The notes beneath the pieces are model-generated. The model ran no database searches, was not told the origin of the DNA, and was given only the letters and a program-made list of their open reading frames with translations. This document shows, piece after piece, positions 8,941 through 18,355 of a stretch of 57,701 nt of DNA. Position 1 is the stretch's first letter. Each line of letters begins with the position of its first letter. The stretch is from assembly GCA_031290985.1 (NCBI GenBank), contig JARLJW010000087.1, positions 1-57,701 on the forward strand. The letters are read 5' to 3'. The position numbers and the translations under genes are program-made. Origin of the DNA: Verrucomicrobiia bacterium. GTDB lineage: Bacteria; Verrucomicrobiota; Verrucomicrobiia; Limisphaerales; UBA11358.

Positions 8941-9714
8941 ATGAGCAACGACCAAGCCAATCCCATCTACTGGTTTAATCGCGATGATCCAGAAATGCAG
9001 CAGGCTTTCCGGCGGGCAGGTTCCACGTTCCGCTTTCTCTGGCGTGAGCTTTCGTGGGAGTATCGGCGTATCATCCCGGCACTCCAGCTTGCTGCCGCCA
9101 AAACGGCGTTTGCCGATCGTCCGCTTGCTGAGTGTAGTTCCGACGACCATGTTGAACATATGTGGCTTGGTGAGATCATATTCGACGGACGTGCTGTAAC
9201 CGGGAAATTATTAAATAAACCGAACCAGCTCAAATCAGTTAAATCAGGTGATGTCTGTTCGTTCCCGGTCGAACAATTGACCGACTGGATGTATGCATCT
9301 TCTGGACGCGTGTATGGCGCTTTCACGGTCAACCTTTTGCGTCTGAGGATGAATCCGGCGGAGCGGCAAAAACACGACGCGGCATGGGGATTGGATTTTG
9401 GGGATCCAGGAAAAATTTTATTGGCGGACTCTGGACAGACCGACGAGTCGGACGAAACCGAACATCCGATGAGTATCAATATGAGGCCAAAGCTGATCGA
9501 ACATCTCCAAAGCAACCCGGAGATCGTCAATCAGGCAGATGAACGTGGATGGACGTTCCTCCATCGTGAATCTCTCGCCGGTAACGCCATGGCCGTGGAA
9601 GTTTTGTTGCAACATGGTGCGGATCGCAATTTGCAGACGAATGATGGTGATGTAGCCATTGACCTGGCCAAACTCATGCGCTGGCAAAAGATCATTGCCC
9701 TTCTTTCACCTTGA
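8941..9714 (+). CDS. DUF2314 domain protein with C-terminal ankyrin repeats
   Basis: 257 aa. Residues about 10-140 resemble DUF2314 (MQQAFRRAGSTFRFLWREL, then VEHMWLGEIIFDGRAVTGKLLN and VKSGDVCSFPVEQLTDWMY). Residues about 190-257 carry ankyrin repeats (ERGWTFLHRESLAGNAMAVEVLLQHGADRN). DUF2314 has no established enzymatic activity; proteins of this architecture are often accessory or defence-associated. The gene interrupts the moxR-bat order and is visibly less GC-rich than its neighbours, suggesting later insertion. It is intact and co-directional with the operon, so it may be co-transcribed. Confidence 0.75.
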   Translation: MSNDQANPIYWFNRDDPEMQQAFRRAGSTFRFLWRELSWEYRRIIPALQLAAAKTAFADRPLAECSSDDHVEHMWLGEIIFDGRAVTGKLLNKPNQLKSVKSGDVCSFPVEQLTDWMYASSGRVYGAFTVNLLRLRMNPAERQKHDAAWGLDFGDPGKILLADSGQTDESDETEHPMSINMRPKLIEHLQSNPEIVNQADERGWTFLHRESLAGNAMAVEVLLQHGADRNLQTNDGDVAIDLAKLMRWQKIIALLSP

Positions 9715-9767
9715 AAGGGATGTTTTTTCGATGACTCGTATATTGTAAATCGCCAATCGTCTCAAAC

Positions 9768-11987
9768 ATGAAGCCACCATTCATCCACACAGCTCAACGT
9801 TTCAACCGGCTGGCGTTGCTGTTTCTGCTCGGCTGCCTCTGCACCGCATCCGTTGCGCGGGCGGAAATCCGCCTGCCCCACATATTTGGCAGTCACATGG
9901 TTTTGCAACAGGACAAGCCCCTGACCATCTGGGGGTGGGCCCAACCCGGGGAAAAGGTCAGGGTGCAATTGGGTGAAGCCACGGCAACCACCAGCGCTAA
10001 TGAGCGCGGCGAATGGAAAGTGGTGTTGCCCGCCATGAAGGCCGGCGGTCCTTATCGGTTCACCGTGAGCGGTTCGAGCACGGCTGCCTTTGACGATGTG
10101 ATGATCGGGGAAGTCTGGCTGTGCTCGGGTCAATCGAACATGGAAATGGGCATCGGCCTAGCCAACAACGCCAAGGAGGAGATCGCCGCTGCCAACCACC
10201 CGGGCATCCGACTGCTCATGGTGGAGAACCGTTGGACACCGCAGCCGCAGAGCGACCTGGAGGGCACTTGGAAGGTCTGCTCGCCGGAAACCGTGGCCCA
10301 AGGCGGGTGGCAGGGCTTCTCCGCCGCCGGGTATTTTTTTGGGCGTGAGCTGAACGAGAAACTGGGCGTGACGGTCGGTCTGGTGGATGCGGATTGGGGT
10401 GGTACGCGCATCGAATCCTGGACGCCGCCGGCGGGGTTCGCCGCCGTGCCCGCGTTGAAGGCGGAATATGAAAAAGTCCAGTTGGCCGATCCGCACAACC
10501 CGTTGCATCGGGAACAGCTCGCTAAGACGCTCGATAAGTTTGAGCAGTGGAATCAGGCCGCCCGCAAGGCGCTGGCCGCTCAGGAGATCACTCCCGCCTT
10601 GCCCGATTATCCGGCGGAGTTGCAGCCGGTGCACGATTTGCAGCAGGCCACGGCCCTCTACAACGGCATGATTCATCCGGTGCAGCCGTTCCCCATCCGT
10701 GGGGCCATCTGGTATCAGGGTGAAGCCAACGTGGGCGAAGGCATGCGGTATGCCGAACACATGAAGGCTTTGGTGACCGGTTGGCGCAAGGTTTGGGGCG
10801 AAGGTGATTTTCCCTTCTACTTCGTGCAGATCGCGCCTTTCAACTACGGCGCGGATCATGCCAAGGAAGCGGAATTGTGGGAGGCGCAAACTGCAGCTGC
10901 CAATATCATCCCCAACGCGGGGATGGCGGTGGTCAACGACATCGGCAATCTTGGGGACATCCACCCGAAAGACAAACAAGGCGTTGGCCATCGGCTTGCC
11001 CTGCTGGCGTTGTCGAGGACGTATGGGGTCAAAGATCTGGTCGATTCCGGTCCCACATTTAAAGACCTGACCATTGCCGGCGACAGTCTTCGGGTCAATT
11101 TCGATCATGTTGGCGGCGGCTTGGCGAGCCGGGATGGCAAGCCCTTGGACTGGTTTGAAATCATCGACGCGGACGAAGGTGGTTTTGTAAAAGCGGATGC
11201 CCGCATTGATGGCGGCAGCGTGGTGCTTTCGGCACCCGGCGTGAAATATCCGGTGGCCGTGCGTTTTGCCTGGAGCGAGCTGGCTGAGCCGAACCTGATG
11301 AATATGGCCGGCCTTCCCGCCGGCGCGTTCCGGGCCGGCGACCTGCCCAAACGCGACTGGCTGAGCCAGAATGTGCCCGAAGCGAAAGCGTACCGTCTCG
11401 TTTATGATCTGGATCTGACCAAGCTCGGCTCTGCCATCAAATATGACGTGGATAACCACCGGGACATCCACCAACCCTTCGACCGCATTGCGTATTTGGT
11501 CGAATTGCAGGACAAAGATCTTAACACCCAATGCGTGTATGTTTCCATGGATGCGTTCACGGCGGACCTGGGCAAGATCGGCGTCCCAGTGCTGGGTTCA
11601 GGTGCCAATTTTCAGCAGAACCTCACCAACCTGGATGTGTATTCCAACGTCCGAGGCGTCGTGGCCGGCATTGGGCTCGCGGGTGGCAACATTGAGTTCT
11701 GGCCCAATAATTACGACAGGGCCAATGCGGCCGGAGTGCCCAATGCCTCCGGGGAAGTGTTTGATTTTGGTGATGTGTGCACCGAACCGGCGGATGGATA
11801 TGGTTCCATGCAGATCCATAACCACGATGCCCGGCAGACGTTGTTTGCGGTCAATCACTGGAGCGCCGGTGCCCGTGCCGATGTGGGCATCGGTAATCAG
11901 CCAAAAGACAATCCGGATTGGACCTTCGCGGCCAATGCGGAGGGTTATCACGCCATGCGTTTGCGGGTCCTGGTGCGGTGCCGCTAA
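9768..11987 (+). CDS. Secreted sialate O-acetylesterase-like carbohydrate esterase (739 aa)
   Basis: A signal peptide (about residues 1-32) precedes a beta domain typical of the family (LPHIFGSHMVLQQDKPLTIWG) and an SGNH-type esterase. The GQSNM block with nucleophile S123, the IWYQGEAN motif and the DIHP catalytic Asp/His block are all visible. These enzymes remove O-acetyl groups from sialic acid or plant polysaccharides. The last ~200 residues (from about 545) form an extra beta-rich domain not in the minimal enzyme. It sits inside the Bat operon, 17 bp before the DUF58 gene, without obvious functional link. Confidence 0.85.
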   Translation: MKPPFIHTAQRFNRLALLFLLGCLCTASVARAEIRLPHIFGSHMVLQQDKPLTIWGWAQPGEKVRVQLGEATATTSANERGEWKVVLPAMKAGGPYRFTVSGSSTAAFDDVMIGEVWLCSGQSNMEMGIGLANNAKEEIAAANHPGIRLLMVENRWTPQPQSDLEGTWKVCSPETVAQGGWQGFSAAGYFFGRELNEKLGVTVGLVDADWGGTRIESWTPPAGFAAVPALKAEYEKVQLADPHNPLHREQLAKTLDKFEQWNQAARKALAAQEITPALPDYPAELQPVHDLQQATALYNGMIHPVQPFPIRGAIWYQGEANVGEGMRYAEHMKALVTGWRKVWGEGDFPFYFVQIAPFNYGADHAKEAELWEAQTAAANIIPNAGMAVVNDIGNLGDIHPKDKQGVGHRLALLALSRTYGVKDLVDSGPTFKDLTIAGDSLRVNFDHVGGGLASRDGKPLDWFEIIDADEGGFVKADARIDGGSVVLSAPGVKYPVAVRFAWSELAEPNLMNMAGLPAGAFRAGDLPKRDWLSQNVPEAKAYRLVYDLDLTKLGSAIKYDVDNHRDIHQPFDRIAYLVELQDKDLNTQCVYVSMDAFTADLGKIGVPVLGSGANFQQNLTNLDVYSNVRGVVAGIGLAGGNIEFWPNNYDRANAAGVPNASGEVFDFGDVCTEPADGYGSMQIHNHDARQTLFAVNHWSAGARADVGIGNQPKDNPDWTFAANAEGYHAMRLRVLVRCR

Positions 11988-12004
11988 ATCAAAATCACAG
12001 GCGC

Positions 12005-12961
12005 ATGACCCTTACCGAACTTCTCGAATCCGTCCGCCGCGTGGAAGCGCGTACGAACCGTCTCGTGAACGACACGATGGTTGGCGCGTACCTGAGCCAC
12101 TTCAAGGGGCGCGGCATGGATTTCGAAGAGTTGCGCGAATATATCCCCGGCGACGACGTGCGCGACATTGACTGGAACGTCACGCACCGCCTCGGTCGGC
12201 CGTTCGTTAAACGTTTCCGCGAAGAGCGCGAACTCACCGCCGTGCTGGCCGTGGACATCTCCGCCTCGTCCAGCTTCGGCTCGGCAAACCGCACGAAGCG
12301 GGAATTCGCTGCTGAAATCGCCGCCACCCTCGCCATGTCCGCCGCCAAGAACGGCGACAAGGTCGCGCTGCTGCTCTTCACGGACAAGGTGGAACTGTAC
12401 GTCCCGCCACGCAAAGGCCGCCGACACATCCTGCGCATCGTGCGCGAACTGCTGATGTTCCAGCCGCGTAAACGTGGCACGGATATTTCGCAGTCGCTCG
12501 TTTTCCTGAATCATGTCCTTCACCGCAAAGCGATTGTTTTCCTGCTGACGGACTTTTTGCACAGCGGAGCACCGGTCGCTGCCCCGGCGCATTTAGAAAC
12601 GGAAAGCGCGCCGGGCCGCAGGCAGGCGCCTCAATCACGCGATGTCATCGCCGAACTCGGCCTCACCAACACGCGTCACGACATCATCTGCCTGCACCTC
12701 AACGATCCGCGTGAAAGCGAGCTGCCCGATGCCGGCCTCGTGACCCTCGAAGACGCCGAGACCGGCGAGTTGCTGGAACTTGATTCCGCCCGCAGCGGCG
12801 TGCGCGAGCGTTTTGCCGTTATCAATGCCGAGCGTCTGGCGGGACTCGACCGCGCCCTGAATCGCACCGGAGTGGACACCCTGCGGCTCAAGACCACCGA
12901 ACCGTTCGCCCCGGTATTGCAGCGTTTCTTTGAGATCCGCCGCGGAAGGCGTCGCGGATGA
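12005..12961 (+). CDS. DUF58 protein (von Willebrand A-like), Bat operon
   Basis: 318 aa from the ATG at 12005 (MTLTELLESV). The DUF58 hallmark 'GRGMDFEELREYIPGDDVRDIDWN' is present, followed by a vWA-like fold with a degenerate MIDAS (VDISASSSF). DUF58 proteins are regular partners of MoxR ATPases and BatA/B. No signal peptide, so probably cytoplasmic or peripheral. Its stop overlaps the next start (ATGA at 12958). It follows the esterase gene by 17 bp. Confidence 0.88.
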   Translation: MTLTELLESVRRVEARTNRLVNDTMVGAYLSHFKGRGMDFEELREYIPGDDVRDIDWNVTHRLGRPFVKRFREERELTAVLAVDISASSSFGSANRTKREFAAEIAATLAMSAAKNGDKVALLLFTDKVELYVPPRKGRRHILRIVRELLMFQPRKRGTDISQSLVFLNHVLHRKAIVFLLTDFLHSGAPVAAPAHLETESAPGRRQAPQSRDVIAELGLTNTRHDIICLHLNDPRESELPDAGLVTLEDAETGELLELDSARSGVRERFAVINAERLAGLDRALNRTGVDTLRLKTTEPFAPVLQRFFEIRRGRRRG

Positions 12962-13551
12962 AATTTATTATTACCAGAAAATTATTCGTCGCGGCATTTT
13001 TGGGGGTCATATCTCCTTATTTCGCCTTGACCGCTGACACCAACGCCTTGCCCCAACTCGCGCCCGCTCATGGTGAACTACCGGCGACCTTTTGGGAACA
13101 ACACCAATCCGTAATCATTGTGGCCGGCTTTGCGTTCCTCGCCGTCATATTACTGAGTTTGCAGGTGATGCTGCGGCCCAAGACGCCGGTGGTTTTGCCG
13201 CCGGAAGCAATCGCCCGCCAGGCTTTGGCGAAATTGCAGGGCCGGCCGGAAGATGGAAAAATGTTGAGCGAGCTTTCCCAAATCCTGCGCCAATATATTT
13301 GTGCCGCGTTTGAACTGCCATCCGCTGAGATGACCACGGCGGAATTTTCCGCCACTCTCGCCGCCAATGGAAAAGCCGGCGACGAACTTGCCCGCGCCAT
13401 TTCGAGTTTCCTGCGCGAGTGCGATGAATGGAAATTTTCCCCGACAACCATTATCGGGTCGTTCAACGCCGTTGACCGTGCGCAGGAACTGGTTTCGCGT
13501 TCGGAAGCGCGCCGGGCTCAATTTGCAGCCACCAATCCCCCGCAGAAATGA
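12958..13551 (+). CDS. DUF4381-like membrane protein of the Bat operon
   Basis: 197 aa with an N-terminal signal or anchor (residues 5-25) and a second hydrophobic helix (about 50-72, SVIIVAGFAFLAVILLSL). A helical cytoplasmic region follows (EAIARQALAKLQGRPEDGKMLSELSQILRQYICAAF). The arrangement matches DUF4381-type proteins found between the DUF58 and batA genes. Exact role unknown; it is thought to be part of the membrane Bat complex. ATGA overlaps join it to both neighbours. Confidence 0.7.
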   Translation: MKFIITRKLFVAAFLGVISPYFALTADTNALPQLAPAHGELPATFWEQHQSVIIVAGFAFLAVILLSLQVMLRPKTPVVLPPEAIARQALAKLQGRPEDGKMLSELSQILRQYICAAFELPSAEMTTAEFSATLAANGKAGDELARAISSFLRECDEWKFSPTTIIGSFNAVDRAQELVSRSEARRAQFAATNPPQK

Positions 13552-14588
13552 ACGGCGAATTCGAATTCCAATTTCCCTGGCTGCTGGCGCTGCTCGGCCT
13601 GCTGCCGGTTTATGCGTTGCTGCGCGGCAAGGTTGGCAAATTCTCGGCCCTCACTTTTTCCAGCGCCGACATCGCGCGCGCGGCCGGTGCGCAGGCGCGT
13701 TCGGCGGCCGGACGCTTTTTGGCTTTCTTGCGGTTGCTCGTCGTCGCGCTGGGCATCGTGGCGCTCGCCGGGCCGCGTCTTGCCAATTACCACGTCGAGA
13801 CCGAGACTCCCGGCATCGACATTATGCTCGTCCTGGATCTGTCGTGGTCCATGATGGCCATCGACATGGGCAAGCCCGAGGAGAAGCTGTCGCGCTATGC
13901 GTGCGCCTCCGGCGTGCTCAAGGATTTCGTTGCCAAACGTCCGGACGACCGCATCGGCCTGATCGCCTTTTCTGGCGTGCCGTATCTGGTCAGCCCTTTG
14001 ACCCTGAATCACGCATGGCTCGATGAAAATTTGGAGCGCCTGCACATCGGCATCATCGGCGACCTTGGCACCGCCATCGGCGACGCCGTCGTCGTCGGGG
14101 CCAAGCGGCTCAAGGCCGGTTCGAACCGGAAGAGCCGCATCATGATTTTGCTGACCGATGGCGACAACAACATGGGCAAGATCGATCCGCTCCCCGCCGC
14201 GCAACTCGCCGCCGCCCTCGGCGTGAGGATTTACACCATCGGCATTGGCATTGAAGCGCCCTGCAACATGCCAGCGTTCGATCCGGGCACCGGCAAGTTC
14301 AAACTTGATGCCAACGGCAACATCATCCCCACGCTGCTGCTGCAGCCGGCGAACTATTCCGTGCTTGGCAAGATGGCCGACCTCTCCGGCGGCCACTTTT
14401 ACCGCGCCACCAACCAGCGCGAATTGCAGAACATTTACAACCAGATCGACCGCCTGGAAAAGTCCGAGGTGAAGCAGCGCCGTTTTGCCACCTACGAGCC
14501 GCTGTTCGGCTGGCCGCTGCTCGCCGCCCTTGGATTACTGGCGGTGGAATTGATTTTGGCGGAAACCCGTTTTCGCCGCGTGCCATGA
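13548..14588 (+). CDS. batA: BatA-like von Willebrand A membrane protein
   Basis: 346 aa. N-terminal and C-terminal transmembrane helices (about 10-22, 60-80 and 318-338) flank a periplasmic vWA domain with an intact MIDAS (LVLDLSWSM, then the Thr-bearing and Asp loops LLTDGDNNMG). Bat proteins have been linked to envelope stress tolerance and, in other bacteria, aerotolerance. The paralogue batB follows directly through an ATGA overlap. Length and topology match the family. Confidence 0.9.
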   Translation: MNGEFEFQFPWLLALLGLLPVYALLRGKVGKFSALTFSSADIARAAGAQARSAAGRFLAFLRLLVVALGIVALAGPRLANYHVETETPGIDIMLVLDLSWSMMAIDMGKPEEKLSRYACASGVLKDFVAKRPDDRIGLIAFSGVPYLVSPLTLNHAWLDENLERLHIGIIGDLGTAIGDAVVVGAKRLKAGSNRKSRIMILLTDGDNNMGKIDPLPAAQLAAALGVRIYTIGIGIEAPCNMPAFDPGTGKFKLDANGNIIPTLLLQPANYSVLGKMADLSGGHFYRATNQRELQNIYNQIDRLEKSEVKQRRFATYEPLFGWPLLAALGLLAVELILAETRFRRVP

Positions 14589-15616
14589 ACTTTACCGGCT
14601 TCCATTTTGCGGAACCCCGCTGGCTGTGGCTGGCGGTGCTCGCGCCGGTTTTGCTGGCGCTGCTGCACCGGCACGCCGCGAAGGCGCGGCGCGAACAGCT
14701 TGCGCGCATGGCTTCGCCACAATTCGTTGCACAGCTCACCGCCTCGCACAGCCCGGTGCGGCGGCAGGGGAAAAACATCCTGCTGCTGCTGGCCTTCTTC
14801 CTGGCCGGCCTGGCGCTGGCGCGTCCGCAATGGGGCACGCTGGAAAATGTCAACGCCTTCGTCGGCGAGGACGTGGTTTTTGTGCTCGATTGCTCGCTGA
14901 GCATGACCACGACGGACGTGGCGCCCAGCCGCATGCAGCGTGCAAAATTTGCGATGCTGGACTTCGTGCAGAAACAGAGCCATGGCCGCGTCGGCCTCGT
15001 GGCGTTTGCCGGCAGCGCGTTTCTGCAATGTCCGCTGACCTTTGACCTGGGCGCATTCGAGGAAACCCTCATGAGCATGGATGAAAAGACGATTCCCATT
15101 CCCGGAACGGACATCGGCCGCGCGTTGAACGAGGCCAGCCATGCGATGGACAAAAATGCCCGCCGCAAAATGGTCGTGCTGGTGACCGACGGCGAGGATC
15201 TGGAAAAATCCGGCATTGCAGCGGCGAAGCGGCTTGCGACCAATGGCGTGGTCGTCTTCACCATCGGCGTCGGCACGCCGACGGGGAAGGAGATACTGAC
15301 GCTCAACGCCGCCGGACAGACGGAGGCGCTCCGTGACGCGAAGGGCGCGGTGGTGCGCAGCCAGCTTGATGAGAAGACGCTCCGCGAAATCGCCCAGGTC
15401 ACCGGCGGCAGTTATTTTCCCTTGGGCCGGCTGGGTGATGGGTTGATGCAGGTGCGTTCGGCCATGCATACGCTGGATGCCGCCGGCGGCGCACAGGCGG
15501 CCGCCAAGCGCGGCGTGGACCGCTTCTATTTTCCGCTCGCCCTGGCCCTGGCGTTGATGGTCGTCGAACCGCTCATCAGCACGCGCCGGAAAAATCAGGC
15601 CGCATCGACAGCATGA
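14585..15616 (+). CDS. batB: BatB-like von Willebrand A membrane protein
   Basis: 343 aa with the same layout as BatA: membrane helices at about 15-27, 60-78 and 305-325, and a vWA domain with MIDAS VLDCSLSM and the later LVTDGEDLEKSG loop. It probably pairs with BatA in the membrane as a MoxR client. The coding region is joined to batA and the downstream TPR gene by ATGA overlaps. Confidence 0.9.
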   Translation: MNFTGFHFAEPRWLWLAVLAPVLLALLHRHAAKARREQLARMASPQFVAQLTASHSPVRRQGKNILLLLAFFLAGLALARPQWGTLENVNAFVGEDVVFVLDCSLSMTTTDVAPSRMQRAKFAMLDFVQKQSHGRVGLVAFAGSAFLQCPLTFDLGAFEETLMSMDEKTIPIPGTDIGRALNEASHAMDKNARRKMVVLVTDGEDLEKSGIAAAKRLATNGVVVFTIGVGTPTGKEILTLNAAGQTEALRDAKGAVVRSQLDEKTLREIAQVTGGSYFPLGRLGDGLMQVRSAMHTLDAAGGAQAAAKRGVDRFYFPLALALALMVVEPLISTRRKNQAASTA

Positions 15617-16563
15617 CGCGTTCATCCTCCAATCTGATATTGTGGCTGCTCGTTGTGTGGGCGGTGGCCGGGCGCATTTTTGCCGCGGATGAAACGAACA
15701 CACCGGCGAAGGCCCGCGATTTGTACAACGAAGGCACCAAACTCCTTGCCGCCAAAAAATATGCCGATGCCGAGCGGATGCTGACGGCGGCGCTGACGGC
15801 GCAGGACGACCGCGTGCAGCCGCCGGCGATGTTCAATCTTGGGCATGTCCGCTTTGCCGACGGCCAGGACATCCTGAAGAAGGGGCCGGACGCGCAAAAA
15901 GTCTCGGCAAAAGCCAGCGCCGCCCTGGCGGCCGGCGAAGAGGCGATCAGGACGGGCGAAGCTTCGCTGGCGGAAAATCAGATGGACAAAATGGTCGCAG
16001 CCTATCTGGAGGGGCGCGGCGCACGGCGCGAGTTGCGCGCGGCGGAAAAAGCCGTGAAAACCGCGATGGATGTGTTCGGCAAGACGTTGAACCGCTGGGA
16101 GCGCGCGGATAATGATTTCAAGGGCGCGGCGGAGCTGAATCCGGCGGATACCAACGCGATACAAAATGCCCGGATAGTGGAACAATATATTGCGAGACTA
16201 GTGGACTCCTTGCGTCAAATGCAAGAAATGGCCGGCAAGATGGCCGGGCAAAAGCAGCAATTGGACAAGACGCTCAGCAAATTGAAAGGCCAGGTTCCCG
16301 CGCCCAACGCCCCGCCCGGCGGCAAGGGGGATGATGATGACGACCAAAGTGACGGCGGCGGCAAGGGCGATGTGAAGCCGGAATCGCTTGCCGGCAAGGA
16401 GGAAAACGCCGGACGCGATGGCAGTGAGATGCAGGTGCCGCTTTCACCGGACCAGGCGGGCCAGATGCTGGACGGCCTGCCGGTGGACGGCAGCCGCCGG
16501 CTGCCCATCGGCGGCGACCAGCAAGGCGAGCCGCTAAAAGACCGGCATGGCCGCAATTGGTAA
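15613..16563 (+). CDS. batC: BatC-like TPR protein
   Basis: 316 aa. A signal peptide (about 1-25) is followed by TPR-like helices (ARDLYNEGTKLLAAKKYADAERMLTAAL and further helices to about residue 200). Then comes a low-complexity Gly/Asp/Lys linker containing a run of acidic residues (DDDDDQSDGGG, about 238-250). In Bat operons a TPR protein at this position (BatC) is a periplasmic scaffold. The C-terminus is unusually disordered and charged. The downstream batD start lies around its stop codon. Confidence 0.8.
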   Translation: MTRSSSNLILWLLVVWAVAGRIFAADETNTPAKARDLYNEGTKLLAAKKYADAERMLTAALTAQDDRVQPPAMFNLGHVRFADGQDILKKGPDAQKVSAKASAALAAGEEAIRTGEASLAENQMDKMVAAYLEGRGARRELRAAEKAVKTAMDVFGKTLNRWERADNDFKGAAELNPADTNAIQNARIVEQYIARLVDSLRQMQEMAGKMAGQKQQLDKTLSKLKGQVPAPNAPPGGKGDDDDDQSDGGGKGDVKPESLAGKEENAGRDGSEMQVPLSPDQAGQMLDGLPVDGSRRLPIGGDQQGEPLKDRHGRNW

Positions 16564-16564
16564 G

Positions 16565-18355
16565 ATGGCAATGCGCTTTTTACGAACCATATTTTTGATC
16601 CCGCTGCTGGCACCGTTCTGGGTGCGGGCGCAGCCGTCGCCGCAGTTGCCGCCGGGTGGGGCCGCACAATTAATGGTGCCACAGCCCGTCGTGGACACCA
16701 CACCGCTGGAAAATATTTCCACCACGGCGAGCTTCGATCCACCCGTTGTGCGGGCCGGCGAAAAAACCTTTTACCGGGCCACCGTGGACGCAACCCAGAA
16801 CTCGATCGACTGGCCAGATACGGTTTCTTCACCCCCGGGATTGAAACTGGGCGCGGGGGTGTGCGGCCAGATTTCACGCGTGGAGGGAAATAAATTTTTT
16901 CCGCTCACCTCGTTTGTTTACGAGGTCAGGCCGGCGGCGGCGGGGCATTTTATCATCTCCAATTTTGTCGTGCAGGCGAACGGAAAGTCCGTGACGATCC
17001 CGGCGGCGGCGTTGGACGTGACGGACCGGAATGCCGCGTCCACTCCGCCGGCGCGGGAGCTGTTGCTTGACGTTTCGGGCACCAATTTATTTGTCGGCCA
17101 GCCGGTCCGGGTGCGCGTGCTGCTGCCGGCCGGCCCCGGCAACCAGATTGAGGCGGTCCGGGAAATTCAATTCAACGGCAGCGGTTTCATGACGGACAAG
17201 ATCGCGACCCGCCAGTCGGTTGAAATGGTAAATCGCGACGGGCAGCAGCGACTGGCATACATTTTTGAAGCGGCGGCCACACCGCTGGCAGCGGGACCGG
17301 TCGCGATTTCCGCGCAGGGGTTCACTGCCGGTCGTGATTTTGGCGGATCGATCACCATCAGCGGCGGCGGGCAGGTGGTGATCGCCGGCGGTGCTCCGAA
17401 ATACGTCCTGCTGGTCTCCGATGAGACGCGCTTGAACGTGCGTCCGCTGCCGTTGGAAGGCCAGTTGCCCGGGTTCACCGGCACGATCGGGCTGTTTCAT
17501 GCGGACAAACCGCAGCTTTCGGCCAACCAGGCGCACGTCGGCGAACCGCTGCATTTGAAGTACAATTTTCCGCAGGTGACCGCCCTGTCACGGTTTGTGC
17601 CGCCGGAAGCGCCACGTTCGCGGGATTGGCAGATCATCGCCGATCCGGCGCCCGGCAACGGCTTCACGCTGATCCCGCTCACGGATGAGGTCACAGATAC
17701 GCCGTCGATCCCATTCTGCGCGTTCGACCCTGCGACGGAAATGTTCTACGACCTGACGATCCTGGCATTGCCGGTGACGGTCAGCGGCGATGGCCTGCCG
17801 GTGCAAATGCCGGTCTGGAGTTCGGAGGATACGAATTCTGCGCCGCTGAAATTGAGCGGGCTCGCGGCGACACCGGGAAAGACCGTTGCCAGCCTGCGAC
17901 CGCTGCAGTTGCAGGGCTGGTTTGTTTGCCTTCAAATCTTGCCGGTGCTCGCCTTTATCGCGCTCTGGCGCTGGGATGAACGGCGGCGCTTTTTGGAGGC
18001 GCATCCGGACATCGTCCGCCGCCGGAGGGCAAAGCGCGACCTGCACCGCGAGAAAATCAAAATGCAACGCGCCGCCTCCGCCGGTGAGGCGGATGCCTTT
18101 GCCCGCCATGCGGCGGCGGCTCTGCGGATCGCCGTCGCGCCTCATATCCTGGCGGACGCGCAGGCGTTGGTCGGGGCTGATGTGCTGTCGCAAATGGACG
18201 AGGCTGAACGCACCGGCCCGGCCGGCGAAACGGTGCGGAAAGTTTTCGCGGCTACCGACGTGCAGTTCGCGGCCACCGCGCAATCGCGTGCAGATTTGCT
18301 GGGTTCGCAGACCGATGTGGATGGCGTCTTGGAAAAATTGGAGGAAAGATTATGA
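16565..18355 (+). CDS. batD: BatD-like membrane protein
   Basis: 596 aa from the ATG at 16565; in-frame ATGs at 16547 and 16571 are also possible. The 16565 start lies two bases after the batC stop and gives a good signal peptide (MAMRFLRTIFLIPLLAPFW). The large periplasmic part is built of beta-sandwich domains ('ASFDPPVVRAGEKTFYRATV', 'GTNLFVGQPVRVRVLLPAG'), as in BatD. One transmembrane helix (about 455-475) and a helical cytoplasmic tail follow. It probably completes the Bat complex. An ATGA overlap joins it to the next gene. Confidence 0.82.
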   Translation: MAMRFLRTIFLIPLLAPFWVRAQPSPQLPPGGAAQLMVPQPVVDTTPLENISTTASFDPPVVRAGEKTFYRATVDATQNSIDWPDTVSSPPGLKLGAGVCGQISRVEGNKFFPLTSFVYEVRPAAAGHFIISNFVVQANGKSVTIPAAALDVTDRNAASTPPARELLLDVSGTNLFVGQPVRVRVLLPAGPGNQIEAVREIQFNGSGFMTDKIATRQSVEMVNRDGQQRLAYIFEAAATPLAAGPVAISAQGFTAGRDFGGSITISGGGQVVIAGGAPKYVLLVSDETRLNVRPLPLEGQLPGFTGTIGLFHADKPQLSANQAHVGEPLHLKYNFPQVTALSRFVPPEAPRSRDWQIIADPAPGNGFTLIPLTDEVTDTPSIPFCAFDPATEMFYDLTILALPVTVSGDGLPVQMPVWSSEDTNSAPLKLSGLAATPGKTVASLRPLQLQGWFVCLQILPVLAFIALWRWDERRRFLEAHPDIVRRRRAKRDLHREKIKMQRAASAGEADAFARHAAAALRIAVAPHILADAQALVGADVLSQMDEAERTGPAGETVRKVFAATDVQFAATAQSRADLLGSQTDVDGVLEKLEERL

